Shown here piece after piece: positions 1 to 5,394 of a stretch of DNA of 16,330 bases. A program made the position numbers and the translations under genes. The stretch lies in the NCBI GenBank assembly GCA_039028495.1, contig JBCCHY010000021.1:1-16330 (forward strand). Direction: 5' to 3'. The notes beneath the pieces were generated by a model. The model did no database searches, had not been told where the DNA came from, and saw only the letters and a program-made list of their open reading frames with translations. Within the stretch, counting starts at the first letter, position 1, and every line of letters begins with the position of its first letter. The stretch comes from JBCCHY01 sp039028495 (lineage in GTDB: Bacteria; Patescibacteriota; Saccharimonadia; Saccharimonadales; VXPC01).

Positions 1-23
1 AGTAATAGATCGGTCGTGTTCAT
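1..23 (-). CDS. 5' end of a gene leaving the window (first 7 codons)
   Basis: Reading leftwards, an ATG at 23-21 begins MNTTDLL and stays open to the window edge. It is preceded by an AAAAAAGGGG stretch whose GGGG lies six bases before the ATG, a plausible Shine-Dalgarno. This contrasts with most first genes here, which have a -10 element just before the ATG and no SD. The start would lie about 125 nt downstream of the structured element at 148-382, which could then be part of its 5' leader. The product cannot be named from seven residues, and the call rests only on the start signals. Confidence 0.4.
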
Positions 24-39
24 AATAAACCCCTTTTTT

Positions 40-85
40 ACACGTGTGTGCTTCAAGCTTACTATTTGCACTACGTGTATGCAAG
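40..85. repeat. Imperfect direct repeat upstream of the left-edge gene
   Basis: acgtgtgtgcttcaag (about 41-56) and acgtgtatgcaag (about 73-85) are imperfect direct copies about 32 bp apart, between the structured element and the start at 23. The first includes the palindrome acacgtgt. They could be binding sites or parts of leader hairpins; nothing decides between these. Confidence 0.25.
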
Positions 86-147
86 ACAAAACTTATTGAC
101 TATAAATTACGTCCGTTTGATGGTGTGAATACGTTTGCTCAGTCCGT

Positions 148-382
148 CCTAAACCCTCAGACATGGAGCTAGTTTGGAATTTCTCTGCGAGAAACGCTAA
201 GGAGGTGTGCAGGTGGCACTCCTTAAGAGTCAAATCTACTGATTTGACCGGAATAGCGAAGGTGGTATATACAACCACCGAGCGTCCTGCGTCTCGGAGC
301 ATAAAATATCCGAAGGAGCCCATGAGGTAGATCAATGGACGGCTTTGCCGGTCCTTAAGGCCTGCAGGCCTGAGGGTTTAGG
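148..382. ncRNA. Structured RNA element with a 13-bp closing stem
   Basis: The ends 148-160 and 370-382 are perfect reverse complements (13 bp). Inside are consecutive hairpins: 180-185/189-194 (6 bp, 3-nt loop), 198-204/219-225 (7 bp), 229-236/241-248 (8 bp perfect, 4-nt loop), a 249-255/307-312 stem with one bulge enclosing 261-266/274-279 and a GAG/CTC or CCGAG/CTCGG stem around 278-297, 337-343/347-354 with one bulged G, and 359-362/367-370. This fills the whole interval and looks like a folded RNA rather than protein-coding DNA. It begins just after the peptidase stop and lies upstream of the left-edge start, so a minus-strand leader (riboswitch-like) is the simplest reading. A free-standing sRNA or a MITE-like element with inverted ends is possible. 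I recognise no tmRNA, RNase P, SRP or 6S signature. Strand is not proven. Confidence 0.5.
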
Positions 383-384
383 GG

Positions 385-1578
385 TTAGTTAGTGGTGGAA
401 TAATCAATAGACGGCGACAAATAATACGGCGATCCAGGCCGTCTGTTCAAGCTACACGCAGAGTACTTAGAGTTGTTTGGTGCCTGCATGTGTACATACA
501 TAGAAGTATAGCCACCGTGGTCGATAATCACAGCAAAGTTTGAGAACCTCGTACCAACAGATAAACAGCCTCTATGGATGATATTGCCTCCTGCGATTGC
601 GCGTATGGGGAGCCCCTCTGAGCCAGCGATATCTAGAGCCCTATGGCCAGAGTGATATCCCTGTGATATCCAGCCTCCACCGCTACCGACGGGCCATGTC
701 GATCCATTGTTACGCATGAAAGTCGCTGGATTAACACGGCTACCATTCTGAGTGATAACGAGGTGCAGATGAGGTCCTGTGGACCAGCCAGTATTGCCGA
801 GTCTACCTATGAAGTCACCCTTACTCACAGGCCCAAGCGAGACGGATGATGCAAGCAGACTGGCGATATACGCATCCAGCTCAGCCTCTAGTGCTCGGTA
901 TTGTGCCTCTAGGTCATCGAGCTGCGCCTGGAACAGCGTCTCTTGGCCTTTTGTTTCGTTCAGAATACGCTGCTTTTCCGACTGAACAGAGAGTACTATT
1001 AGCTCTTGTGCCTGCAGTTGACTAAGGAGCTCTTTTTGCAGCTCTTCTTCCTCTTGTAGGGCTAGTTTAAGCTGCTGAATCCTAGTTACCGAATCACTGA
1101 TACCGTTTTTGAGCCGCTCTACGTACTCCTGAGTATCTAGATATTCACTAAAGCTATCACTCGCTACTAATAGCTCGAGCGCCGAAGCATTAGAGCGTTT
1201 GTATAGAGCTGCGAATGTCTTTTGCAGAACAACCTTCTGAGCATCAATCTCTCGTTGCTTTTCAGCTATTTCGTCTTCTAGTCTAGATACCTCTGCTTTG
1301 GTCGCGCTAATTTGGTTCTGTAAACCAGATATTTGAGAGTTAAGCTCTGCTAGCGTCTCCTCAAGTGTCTTGCGCTCTTCCTGAATACCATCTAGCTGTA
1401 TCCGCGTACTATCAATCTCTTCATCAAGCTGGTCGAGCTGACTATTGAGACGGTCCTGCGTGGCGTCCTGTGCACTAGATATAGGCATACTGGCCATAGT
1501 AAGTCCTATGGATAAGACAAAGGCAATAAACAGTAGTACTGCTCGGTGCGAAATTGATTTGATACTAGCAGTTAGCAT
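385..1578 (-). CDS. Secreted coiled-coil M23 metallopeptidase, permuted domain
   Basis: This 397-aa protein is a predicted murein hydrolase of the EnvC/NlpD-like type. Residues 12-37 form a signal peptide (hydrophobic core, then SSAQ). Residues 38-245 are an almost unbroken heptad-rich coiled coil. The C-terminus holds all expected M23 zinc and catalytic elements: GNTGWSTGPHLHL (H270, H272), H312-x3-D316, H354 and Y361-V-H363. Their order is abnormal. In M23 enzymes HxxxD comes first and the GxTGxSTGPHLH strand with NP-x-x-F/Y/L comes last; here the STGPHLH segment (251-289) precedes HxxxD, and the chain ends soon after YVHM. This is a circular permutation of one complete domain, not a loss. 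The enzyme would act outside the membrane on peptidoglycan, its own or a host's. Transcription is from an extended -10 just before the ATG. Confidence 0.88.
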   Translation of the reverse strand: MLTASIKSISHRAVLLFIAFVLSIGLTMASMPISSAQDATQDRLNSQLDQLDEEIDSTRIQLDGIQEERKTLEETLAELNSQISGLQNQISATKAEVSRLEDEIAEKQREIDAQKVVLQKTFAALYKRSNASALELLVASDSFSEYLDTQEYVERLKNGISDSVTRIQQLKLALQEEEELQKELLSQLQAQELIVLSVQSEKQRILNETKGQETLFQAQLDDLEAQYRALEAELDAYIASLLASSVSLGPVSKGDFIGRLGNTGWSTGPHLHLVITQNGSRVNPATFMRNNGSTWPVGSGGGWISQGYHSGHRALDIAGSEGLPIRAIAGGNIIHRGCLSVGTRFSNFAVIIDHGGYTSMYVHMQAPNNSKYSACSLNRRPGSPYYLSPSIDYSTTN

Positions 1579-1585
1579 AACCTCA

Positions 1586-1593
1586 ATTATACC
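1586..1593 (-). promoter_or_regulatory. Promoter of the M23 gene, leaderless type
   Basis: On the minus strand TGgTATAAT (extended -10, perfect hexamer at 1591-1586) is followed by seven bases and the ATG at 1578, so transcription would begin at or next to the start codon. No -35 match is visible. Confidence 0.7.
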
Positions 1594-1610
1594 ATTCTGT
1601 GGCTATAGCC

Positions 1611-1619
1611 TGCTATTAT
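1611..1619 (+). promoter_or_regulatory. Promoter of the TfoX_N gene, leaderless type
   Basis: TGcTATTAT is followed by six bases and the ATG at 1626. It is divergent from the M23 promoter within 50 bp. It supports the ATG at 1626 over the GTG at 1599, which lies upstream of the -10. Confidence 0.6.
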
Positions 1620-1625
1620 GAGAGT

Positions 1626-1955
1626 ATGATCAAGCTGACTCCTTACGTAGAGTACTTGCTACAAGATGTTTTTTCTGACCTAGATGATGTTAGCGTCAAA
1701 AGAATGTTTGGTGGTTACGGGTACTATTTAGGGGGTAGCATCTTTGCTTTTAGTGGTCCGGACGATGGCCTAATGTTCAAAGCGAATGACATGACCAAAC
1801 AGCAATATATTGACATGGGCTCAGAGCAGTTCGTGTACACGGGCCATAAAAACAAAGGGCCAGTCAAAATGCCCTACTGGACCGTCCCAGAGGATCTGCT
1901 AGAGGACAGATCCAAAATCGCCGAACTAGCCAGACAGTCGGCGAGCCTATCATAG
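1626..1955 (+). CDS. TfoX/Sxy N-terminal domain protein
   Basis: This 109-aa protein matches the TfoX_N family along its whole length: an N-terminal helix (about residues 4-18), then VKRMFGGYGYYLGGSIFAF (25-43), the family hallmark (MFGG.G.Y..G..FA), then GLMFKAND and a closing PYWTVPEDLLED segment that fits the family's Y..vP.e.l.d. It lacks the TfoX C-terminal HhH domain, as do most stand-alone TfoX_N proteins. TfoX/Sxy proteins promote competence gene expression in gamma-proteobacteria, but the role of the single-domain forms is not established and competence here is only a guess. The start at 1626 is chosen because a leaderless-type -10 ends six bases before it. Confidence 0.85.
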   Translation: MIKLTPYVEYLLQDVFSDLDDVSVKRMFGGYGYYLGGSIFAFSGPDDGLMFKANDMTKQQYIDMGSEQFVYTGHKNKGPVKMPYWTVPEDLLEDRSKIAELARQSASLS

Positions 1956-1964
1956 AGCTCATGC

Positions 1965-1992
1965 TTGCACAAAAGCCTGAACGGAATAGAAT
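1965..1992 (+). promoter_or_regulatory. Promoter of the frameshifted small gene
   Basis: TTGCAC (1965-1970), 16-nt spacer, TAGAAT (1987-1992), then seven bases to the ATG at 2000. The same leaderless spacing as neighbouring genes supports this being a genuine transcribed gene. Confidence 0.45.
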
Positions 1993-1999
1993 TTAGTCT

Positions 2000-2298
2000 A
2001 TGCCAGAAAGATTTTTTGTACCTGAAAACACTGAAGTAGCTCTTAGCGCAGGGCTAATGGTGGTTAGGGAAGGTCTGATGCCAAAAAACAGCGTGGCCAA
2101 CAAGACAAGCGGCTCAAGAGAGATGCAGTAGCAGATGCGAGAGCCTGTACACCACCCTACAAAGGAGCTGACGTAAACCAAGTAGAATTGCACTCTGACA
2201 CTAGTGAAATAACTGCAACCTTAAGGATCCCAGAAGGACATCAACTACCTGCACGCTTCGTCATCGCAACTGCGGGTGATGTAGGTTTACCTCAGTAG
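2000..2298 (+). pseudogene. Small gene split by a -1 frame change at an A6 run
   Basis: From the ATG at 2000 a frame runs 43 codons to a TAG at 2129-2131. The -1 frame, entered at the A6 run 2083-2088, is open through KKQRGQQDKRLKRDAVADAR and on to a TAG at 2296-2298. Joining the two gives a 99-aa protein with no internal stop: an N-terminal PERFFVPENTEVALSAGL segment, a basic middle, and a C-terminal half with TATLRIPEGHQLPARFVIA. I do not recognise a family. Three readings are possible: a pseudogene that lost one A, an assembly or sequencing indel in the homopolymer, or programmed -1 frameshifting. The slip site is in the exact register for the last. The leaderless-type promoter argues for a real gene. 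Without slippage the product would be only 43 aa. Confidence 0.6.
2066..2089 (+). promoter_or_regulatory. Candidate -1 frameshift signal (SD-like + A AAA AAC)
   Basis: AGGGAAGG (2066-2073) lies nine bases upstream of AAAAAAC (2083-2089). The zero frame reads CCA AAA AAC, so the heptamer has the X XXY YYZ register required for -1 slippage. Slippage leads directly into the downstream open frame, CAG CGT GGC. The internal SD-like element is spaced much as in the dnaX signal. No strong stem follows at the usual distance; the nearest, GGCTC/GAGCC (2111-2115/2141-2145), is weak and far. Confidence 0.45.
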
Positions 2299-2309
2299 AC
2301 CGTAGATAG

Positions 2310-2338
2310 TTGGAAAAAACACTTTCTATATGTAGAAT
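2310..2338 (+). promoter_or_regulatory. Promoter of tRNA-Val
   Basis: TTGGAA (2310-2315), 17-nt spacer, TAGAAT (2333-2338). Transcription would start a few bases before the tRNA at 2349. Confidence 0.6.
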
Positions 2339-2348
2339 TACATAACTT

Positions 2349-2425
2349 GGGTGATTAGCTCAGCTGGCTAGAGCACTTCGTTTACACCGAAGGGGTCGGG
2401 GGTTCGAGTCCCTCATCACCCACCA
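2349..2425 (+). tRNA. tRNA-Val (anticodon TAC)
   Basis: A full cloverleaf is visible: acceptor GGGTGAT/ATCACCC, D arm GCTC...GAGC, anticodon stem CTTCG/CGAAG around the loop TTTACAC with anticodon TAC, and a T arm with TTCGAGT. Discriminator A is at 2422 and the CCA end is encoded at 2423-2425. UAC reads GUA/GUG valine codons. It has its own promoter and terminator. Confidence 0.95.
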
Positions 2426-2433
2426 ACTAGAGT

Positions 2434-2456
2434 CGACCCTACTATGGGTCGTTTTT
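2434..2456 (+). terminator. Rho-independent terminator after tRNA-Val
   Basis: CGACCC (2434-2439) pairs with GGGTCG (2446-2451) around a 6-nt loop and is followed directly by TTTTTA. An outer pairing CCAACTA/TAGTTGG (2423-2429/2456-2462) would extend the stem back into the tRNA's CCA end. Confidence 0.85.
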
Positions 2457-2500
2457 AGTTGGTAGATAGGTAGTGAGCATCAGAATTTTTGAACTATCAT

Positions 2501-3340
2501 CTAAAGAGTGACCTCAGCGGGTGAGATCTGCAGCTCAAAGCCAGCTGCCTGTTCCCCGTCAACATACTGCACAACTGCAATGTCGAGCTCGATATCCTCT
2601 GGAATTACCAAGCCAAATTCTTCTGTGAACTCCGCCTGCGTATCCGCATTCCAATCACCCGCAACTCGCTCTCCTTCAATGTGTAACTCTGTTGGCCCTG
2701 TGTAGGTTAGCTCTCCTTTGTACTCGCCAGCTGGGAATAGCTTGTTCAACTCATACTGATGAACTTGTGGTTTATTATCTGCTGTGTCTTGAGAGCTATT
2801 TATCAGCAACTGATCACTATTTAGCTCGTAGACTTCAGTTGTGTTAGCCTCTGTGTCGAGTAGTCCGGTTAATTGCTCTGTGTCTGGTTGCTGCTCAACG
2901 TGCCAGCTGCTTATCACGACCCTGTCTGCACCATCGGTCGATTCATTTGAATCCACGGCATCTAGACTATCTTTGTCTGGCTCTATCTCATCATCCATCT
3001 TTGTGTCTATTGATGTATCGGTAGCCTCTAATCGTGTGCTGAGATCTCTACTGGGGCGCTGCCTAGACCTAGTTTCTGCTATTTTACCTAGTTTGCTGCT
3101 TCTATTATCTATAGTGGCTTGAGCCTCATCCGGGCACGGTTCAGCTACAAGCTCTTTTTCAATAAGTTCATTTTGGTCCATTTCACCCGACAAAGCTGAT
3201 TCTTCTATAGATATTTTCAACTCAGGATTTGGCTGTGCTAAGACACTATTACTTAAGAAGCCCGCTAAGACCAGAGGGGCCAGTAACATACCCAGTACTA
3301 TTAGGACTAAGGTACAGTGACCGCCCCTAGAATCAATCAT
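2501..3340 (-). CDS. Secreted acidic protein of unknown function
   Basis: This 279-aa protein has a clear N-terminal export signal: residues 9-35 are hydrophobic and end in SVLAQP, fitting signal peptidase I cleavage after A35. Residues 36-140 are low-complexity, rich in D, E, S and T, and probably disordered; one stretch (about 75-100) is basic. Residues 140-279 look folded, with alternating beta-type segments (GEYKGELTYTGPTELHIEGE; DIELDIAVVQYVDGEQAAGF), suggesting a small all-beta extracellular domain on a flexible stalk. No anchor or sorting motif is seen and I do not recognise a family. It sits alone between two tRNA genes with its own leaderless-type promoter. A cell-surface or secreted role is inferred from the signal peptide only. 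Confidence 0.75.
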   Translation of the reverse strand: MIDSRGGHCTLVLIVLGMLLAPLVLAGFLSNSVLAQPNPELKISIEESALSGEMDQNELIEKELVAEPCPDEAQATIDNRSSKLGKIAETRSRQRPSRDLSTRLEATDTSIDTKMDDEIEPDKDSLDAVDSNESTDGADRVVISSWHVEQQPDTEQLTGLLDTEANTTEVYELNSDQLLINSSQDTADNKPQVHQYELNKLFPAGEYKGELTYTGPTELHIEGERVAGDWNADTQAEFTEEFGLVIPEDIELDIAVVQYVDGEQAAGFELQISPAEVTL

Positions 3341-3346
3341 TGCAGT

Positions 3347-3352
3347 ATTATA
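3347..3352 (-). promoter_or_regulatory. Promoter of the secreted acidic protein gene
   Basis: TATAAT on the minus strand, followed by six bases (actgca) and the ATG at 3340: leaderless spacing. Confidence 0.65.
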
Positions 3353-3409
3353 TTTGTTCGTCTAGAAATCTTGTTTTAGTTATAGGTTAAAACTGGGTGT
3401 ATACTTCAT

Positions 3410-3438
3410 TTCATAAAAACTGTTAACACTGCTAGAAT
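3410..3438 (+). promoter_or_regulatory. Promoter of tRNA-Leu
   Basis: TTCATA (3410-3415), 17-nt spacer ending in TGc, then TAGAAT (3433-3438). The predicted start is a few bases before 3452. The same TAGAAT hexamer serves tRNA-Val. Confidence 0.55.
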
Positions 3439-3451
3439 ACTGCCTGTCTAC

Positions 3452-3538
3452 GCGCAGGTGGCGGAATTGGTAGACGCGCTACCTTGAGGGGGTAGTGGGA
3501 GTAATCCTGTGGAGGTTCAAGTCCTCTTCTGCGCACCA
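3452..3538 (+). tRNA. tRNA-Leu (anticodon GAG)
   Basis: Acceptor GCGCAGG pairs with TCTGCGC (one G-U). The anticodon stem CTACC/GGTAG encloses the loop TTGAGGG with anticodon GAG. There is a long class II variable arm (around 3497-3513), a T arm with TTCAAGT, discriminator A3535 and encoded CCA at 3536-3538. GAG reads CUC/CUU leucine codons. Confidence 0.93.
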
Positions 3539-3569
3539 AAAAAGACTCTGAGATTTCAGAGTCTTTTTT
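3538..3569. terminator. Bidirectional terminator (tRNA-Leu / minus-strand operon)
   Basis: A perfect 14-bp stem, six A, GACTCTGA, loop GATT, TCAGAGTC, six T. It ends tRNA-Leu transcripts on the plus strand and, read on the minus strand, ends the convergent two-gene unit whose stop codon TAA (3570-3568) lies in the arm. The last A of the tRNA's CCA is the first base of the stem. Confidence 0.9.
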
Positions 3570-4383
3570 AGTTGAATTCTTTTCGCATCTCTCTTGTGTC
3601 TACTCCTTCGAGGACAAATCGATTAATTCTCTCCCAGTAGGTCGCAAACAAACTGCCGCCAGTTGTTTGTATTTTACCGGTTGGGCAGCCTGGACCCTCC
3701 AAATACCTAGTAATAACGTCTAGGGCAGGTTTGGTAAATGATACGAGTCCATCATCGTCTACTGTAAAACTTTCAGCCGAAAGATACCCTCTTCCAAGCT
3801 GCTTGTATACTTCTAAAGTCTTTGCTCCCTGGACTGCTGCGATTATGTGCAGGTCTTCGGAGCCTACCAATCTATCTATTGCCTCTACTTGAGAAGTGCC
3901 GTCATTAACTAGTCTCTGGTAAGCACCTCCCGATACCAATGCAACATCGTTAAATGGTACCCAGGCGCCAGTCAAAACATGCTCTGTATCGTGCATCAAA
4001 TACCGAAATCTATTAGTGTGTGCAGCTGTACGGGAAATATCACATTGGGCATATAAACTGGTAATCAATCCATTTTCCCCAACTAATAGACCACCGAGAT
4101 AGTTTTTTATGAGATGAGCAGCAGCTATATGCCTGCCAAAAGGCGTTCTTCTGACCTCTGCAAGCTCTGGGTTACTGTCGGCTATGTCCAAGAAAACATC
4201 TATCAAAAACTGAGTTGCCGGACCATAGTACGGGCTATTGTTTCTAGCAGGTTCATCTATCTGGTCTACAAGCTCCAGCCAAGGAGAGCCGGTAGATAAA
4301 TTATCTAACAAACTCTGGCCATGTCTGTCTACCGCCTGCTTTAGAGAGCCAGGGTAAATGTTAAAAGGAGCGTACTCATACAT
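3568..4383 (-). CDS. Hypothetical protein with a Coq4-like HDxxH motif
   Basis: 271 aa, no signal peptide or membrane span, mostly helical by composition. The one recognisable feature is H131-D-T-E-H135 in MHDTEHVLTGAW, followed by D146 and AYQ. The Coq4 family has HDxxHVLTGY...GE...Q, where HDxxH and a downstream Glu bind metal. The resemblance covers HDxxHVLTG, but the acidic residue here is Asp and one position nearer. Coq4 acts in ubiquinone synthesis, which such a reduced organism would not be expected to carry out, so an alpha-helical metal or isoprenoid-lipid binding protein is as much as can be inferred. The ATG directly follows the TAG of the upstream gene (TAGATG), implying translational coupling with the 325-aa protein. 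It ends in the bidirectional terminator. Confidence 0.7.
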   Translation of the reverse strand: MYEYAPFNIYPGSLKQAVDRHGQSLLDNLSTGSPWLELVDQIDEPARNNSPYYGPATQFLIDVFLDIADSNPELAEVRRTPFGRHIAAAHLIKNYLGGLLVGENGLITSLYAQCDISRTAAHTNRFRYLMHDTEHVLTGAWVPFNDVALVSGGAYQRLVNDGTSQVEAIDRLVGSEDLHIIAAVQGAKTLEVYKQLGRGYLSAESFTVDDDGLVSFTKPALDVITRYLEGPGCPTGKIQTTGGSLFATYWERINRFVLEGVDTREMRKEFN

Positions 4384-5361
4384 CTAGAGATCCAGCTCAT
4401 CAAGCGTAGGTATCCCAAAAGCCTCTAATGCGCCCTCTATTGAACGGCCATCAAGCATACGGCTGAGCATTTCAGCTAACATGCCCGGTAAGATCCTGGA
4501 TGACTCGGCTGCCTGTTTCGCGTCCAGGATTGTGTCAATACGCTCGTAGCACTCATCCATATCAATTCCATATGGTCCACGAATTTCATCACTAATTACA
4601 ACGCCTGGGTGTATATATTCTCTCGCTGCTACTACCATTACCCTCCAATAGTCATCAAACAGACTGCGTTCACTGGCACCACCTACATCAAGCGCTGGGC
4701 AGGTGTAGCGCTCAGTCCTTTGTGGGTGGTAGTAATTACTCCTCTCGATAACCATCTTGATCACTTGGTCTAGAGGATTAACTGTTGTAATTCCGTATTT
4801 CTGATCCAGCTTGAAAAAGCCCGGATCCATCCTAAAGGAATCTCTATTATCAGCAATACTCTCGTCTACATGAACAGTGTCAAAGTTGGCTTGCAGCTTG
4901 GTATTGTATGCGGTTAGCCGAACGCCCAAATTTCTTGCCTGCCATGATATGTCAGACCACACCAATCTATCTGACACCCCTTCCCGAGCAGCAACATAGG
5001 GTATGACCTGAAAAATATTTGCCATCGAGCGGAATCCAGGTCCATAGGACTGCAGGACATTTGCTCCGGCCTGTGCTATCGCAGTTTCTGCCCGGGGACC
5101 TTCTAGCCCATGTTCTTGTGCAATACCAAAATAGTCCACATTGGCGGCTACATGTTTAGTTCGCTCGACTGCATCAGTAGTCAGCCAACTTGACAGGTTG
5201 TAATACGGGTTGCTAACCCTACCTAAAAGATCTGGCCCAGCAATTGAAGTCACCGGTATTTTGGATGGATCTTGCAGCCACTCTGCACCGTCCCTATAAA
5301 TCTCCATTTCTGCTTTCCGAAAAGCCTGCTGAAGTGCATAAGGACAGAAATCTTTACTCAT
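4384..5361 (-). CDS. Hypothetical 325-aa soluble protein
   Basis: No family is recognised. The protein is soluble, without signal peptide, membrane span or repeats. Regular mixed helix/turn composition and aromatic segments (YYNLSSWL at about 53-60, SNYYHP at about 210-215) suggest a globular enzyme-like or binding protein; it is not low-complexity. It begins just downstream of the FAD oxidase gene but has its own promoter, with TATAAT ending seven bases before the ATG. It forms a two-gene unit with the HDxxH protein, whose ATG abuts this stop codon, so the two probably act together. No mobility marker is seen. The reading frame and start are well supported; the function is unknown. Confidence 0.75.
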   Translation of the reverse strand: MSKDFCPYALQQAFRKAEMEIYRDGAEWLQDPSKIPVTSIAGPDLLGRVSNPYYNLSSWLTTDAVERTKHVAANVDYFGIAQEHGLEGPRAETAIAQAGANVLQSYGPGFRSMANIFQVIPYVAAREGVSDRLVWSDISWQARNLGVRLTAYNTKLQANFDTVHVDESIADNRDSFRMDPGFFKLDQKYGITTVNPLDQVIKMVIERSNYYHPQRTERYTCPALDVGGASERSLFDDYWRVMVVAAREYIHPGVVISDEIRGPYGIDMDECYERIDTILDAKQAAESSRILPGMLAEMLSRMLDGRSIEGALEAFGIPTLDELDL

Positions 5362-5368
5362 AGTATAT

Positions 5369-5374
5369 ATTATA
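5369..5374 (-). promoter_or_regulatory. Promoter of the two-gene hypothetical unit
   Basis: TATAAT on the minus strand, seven bases before the ATG at 5361. It lies in the 33-nt gap after the FAD oxidase stop, separating this unit from the operon upstream. Confidence 0.65.
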
Positions 5375-5394
5375 GTACTAAATTGACTTTTAGT

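Noticed and set aside
255..300. T-box-like GGTGGTA...GCGTCCT on the plus strand of the structured element
   Set aside because: The full T-box consensus and Stem I motifs are absent, and no gene follows on the plus strand.
93..335. 80-codon minus-strand open frame
   Set aside because: It covers most of the hairpin-rich element, has no promoter or SD of the kinds seen here, and its translation resembles no protein. The stems explain the sequence better.
1993..2193. 66-codon minus-strand frame opposite the split gene
   Set aside because: The plus strand has a promoter, a start and a protein-like composition over this interval; the minus frame is its shadow.
2349..3570. tRNA genes as integration sites for a mobile element
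   Set aside because: No second copy of either tRNA 3' end and no integrase were found in the window.
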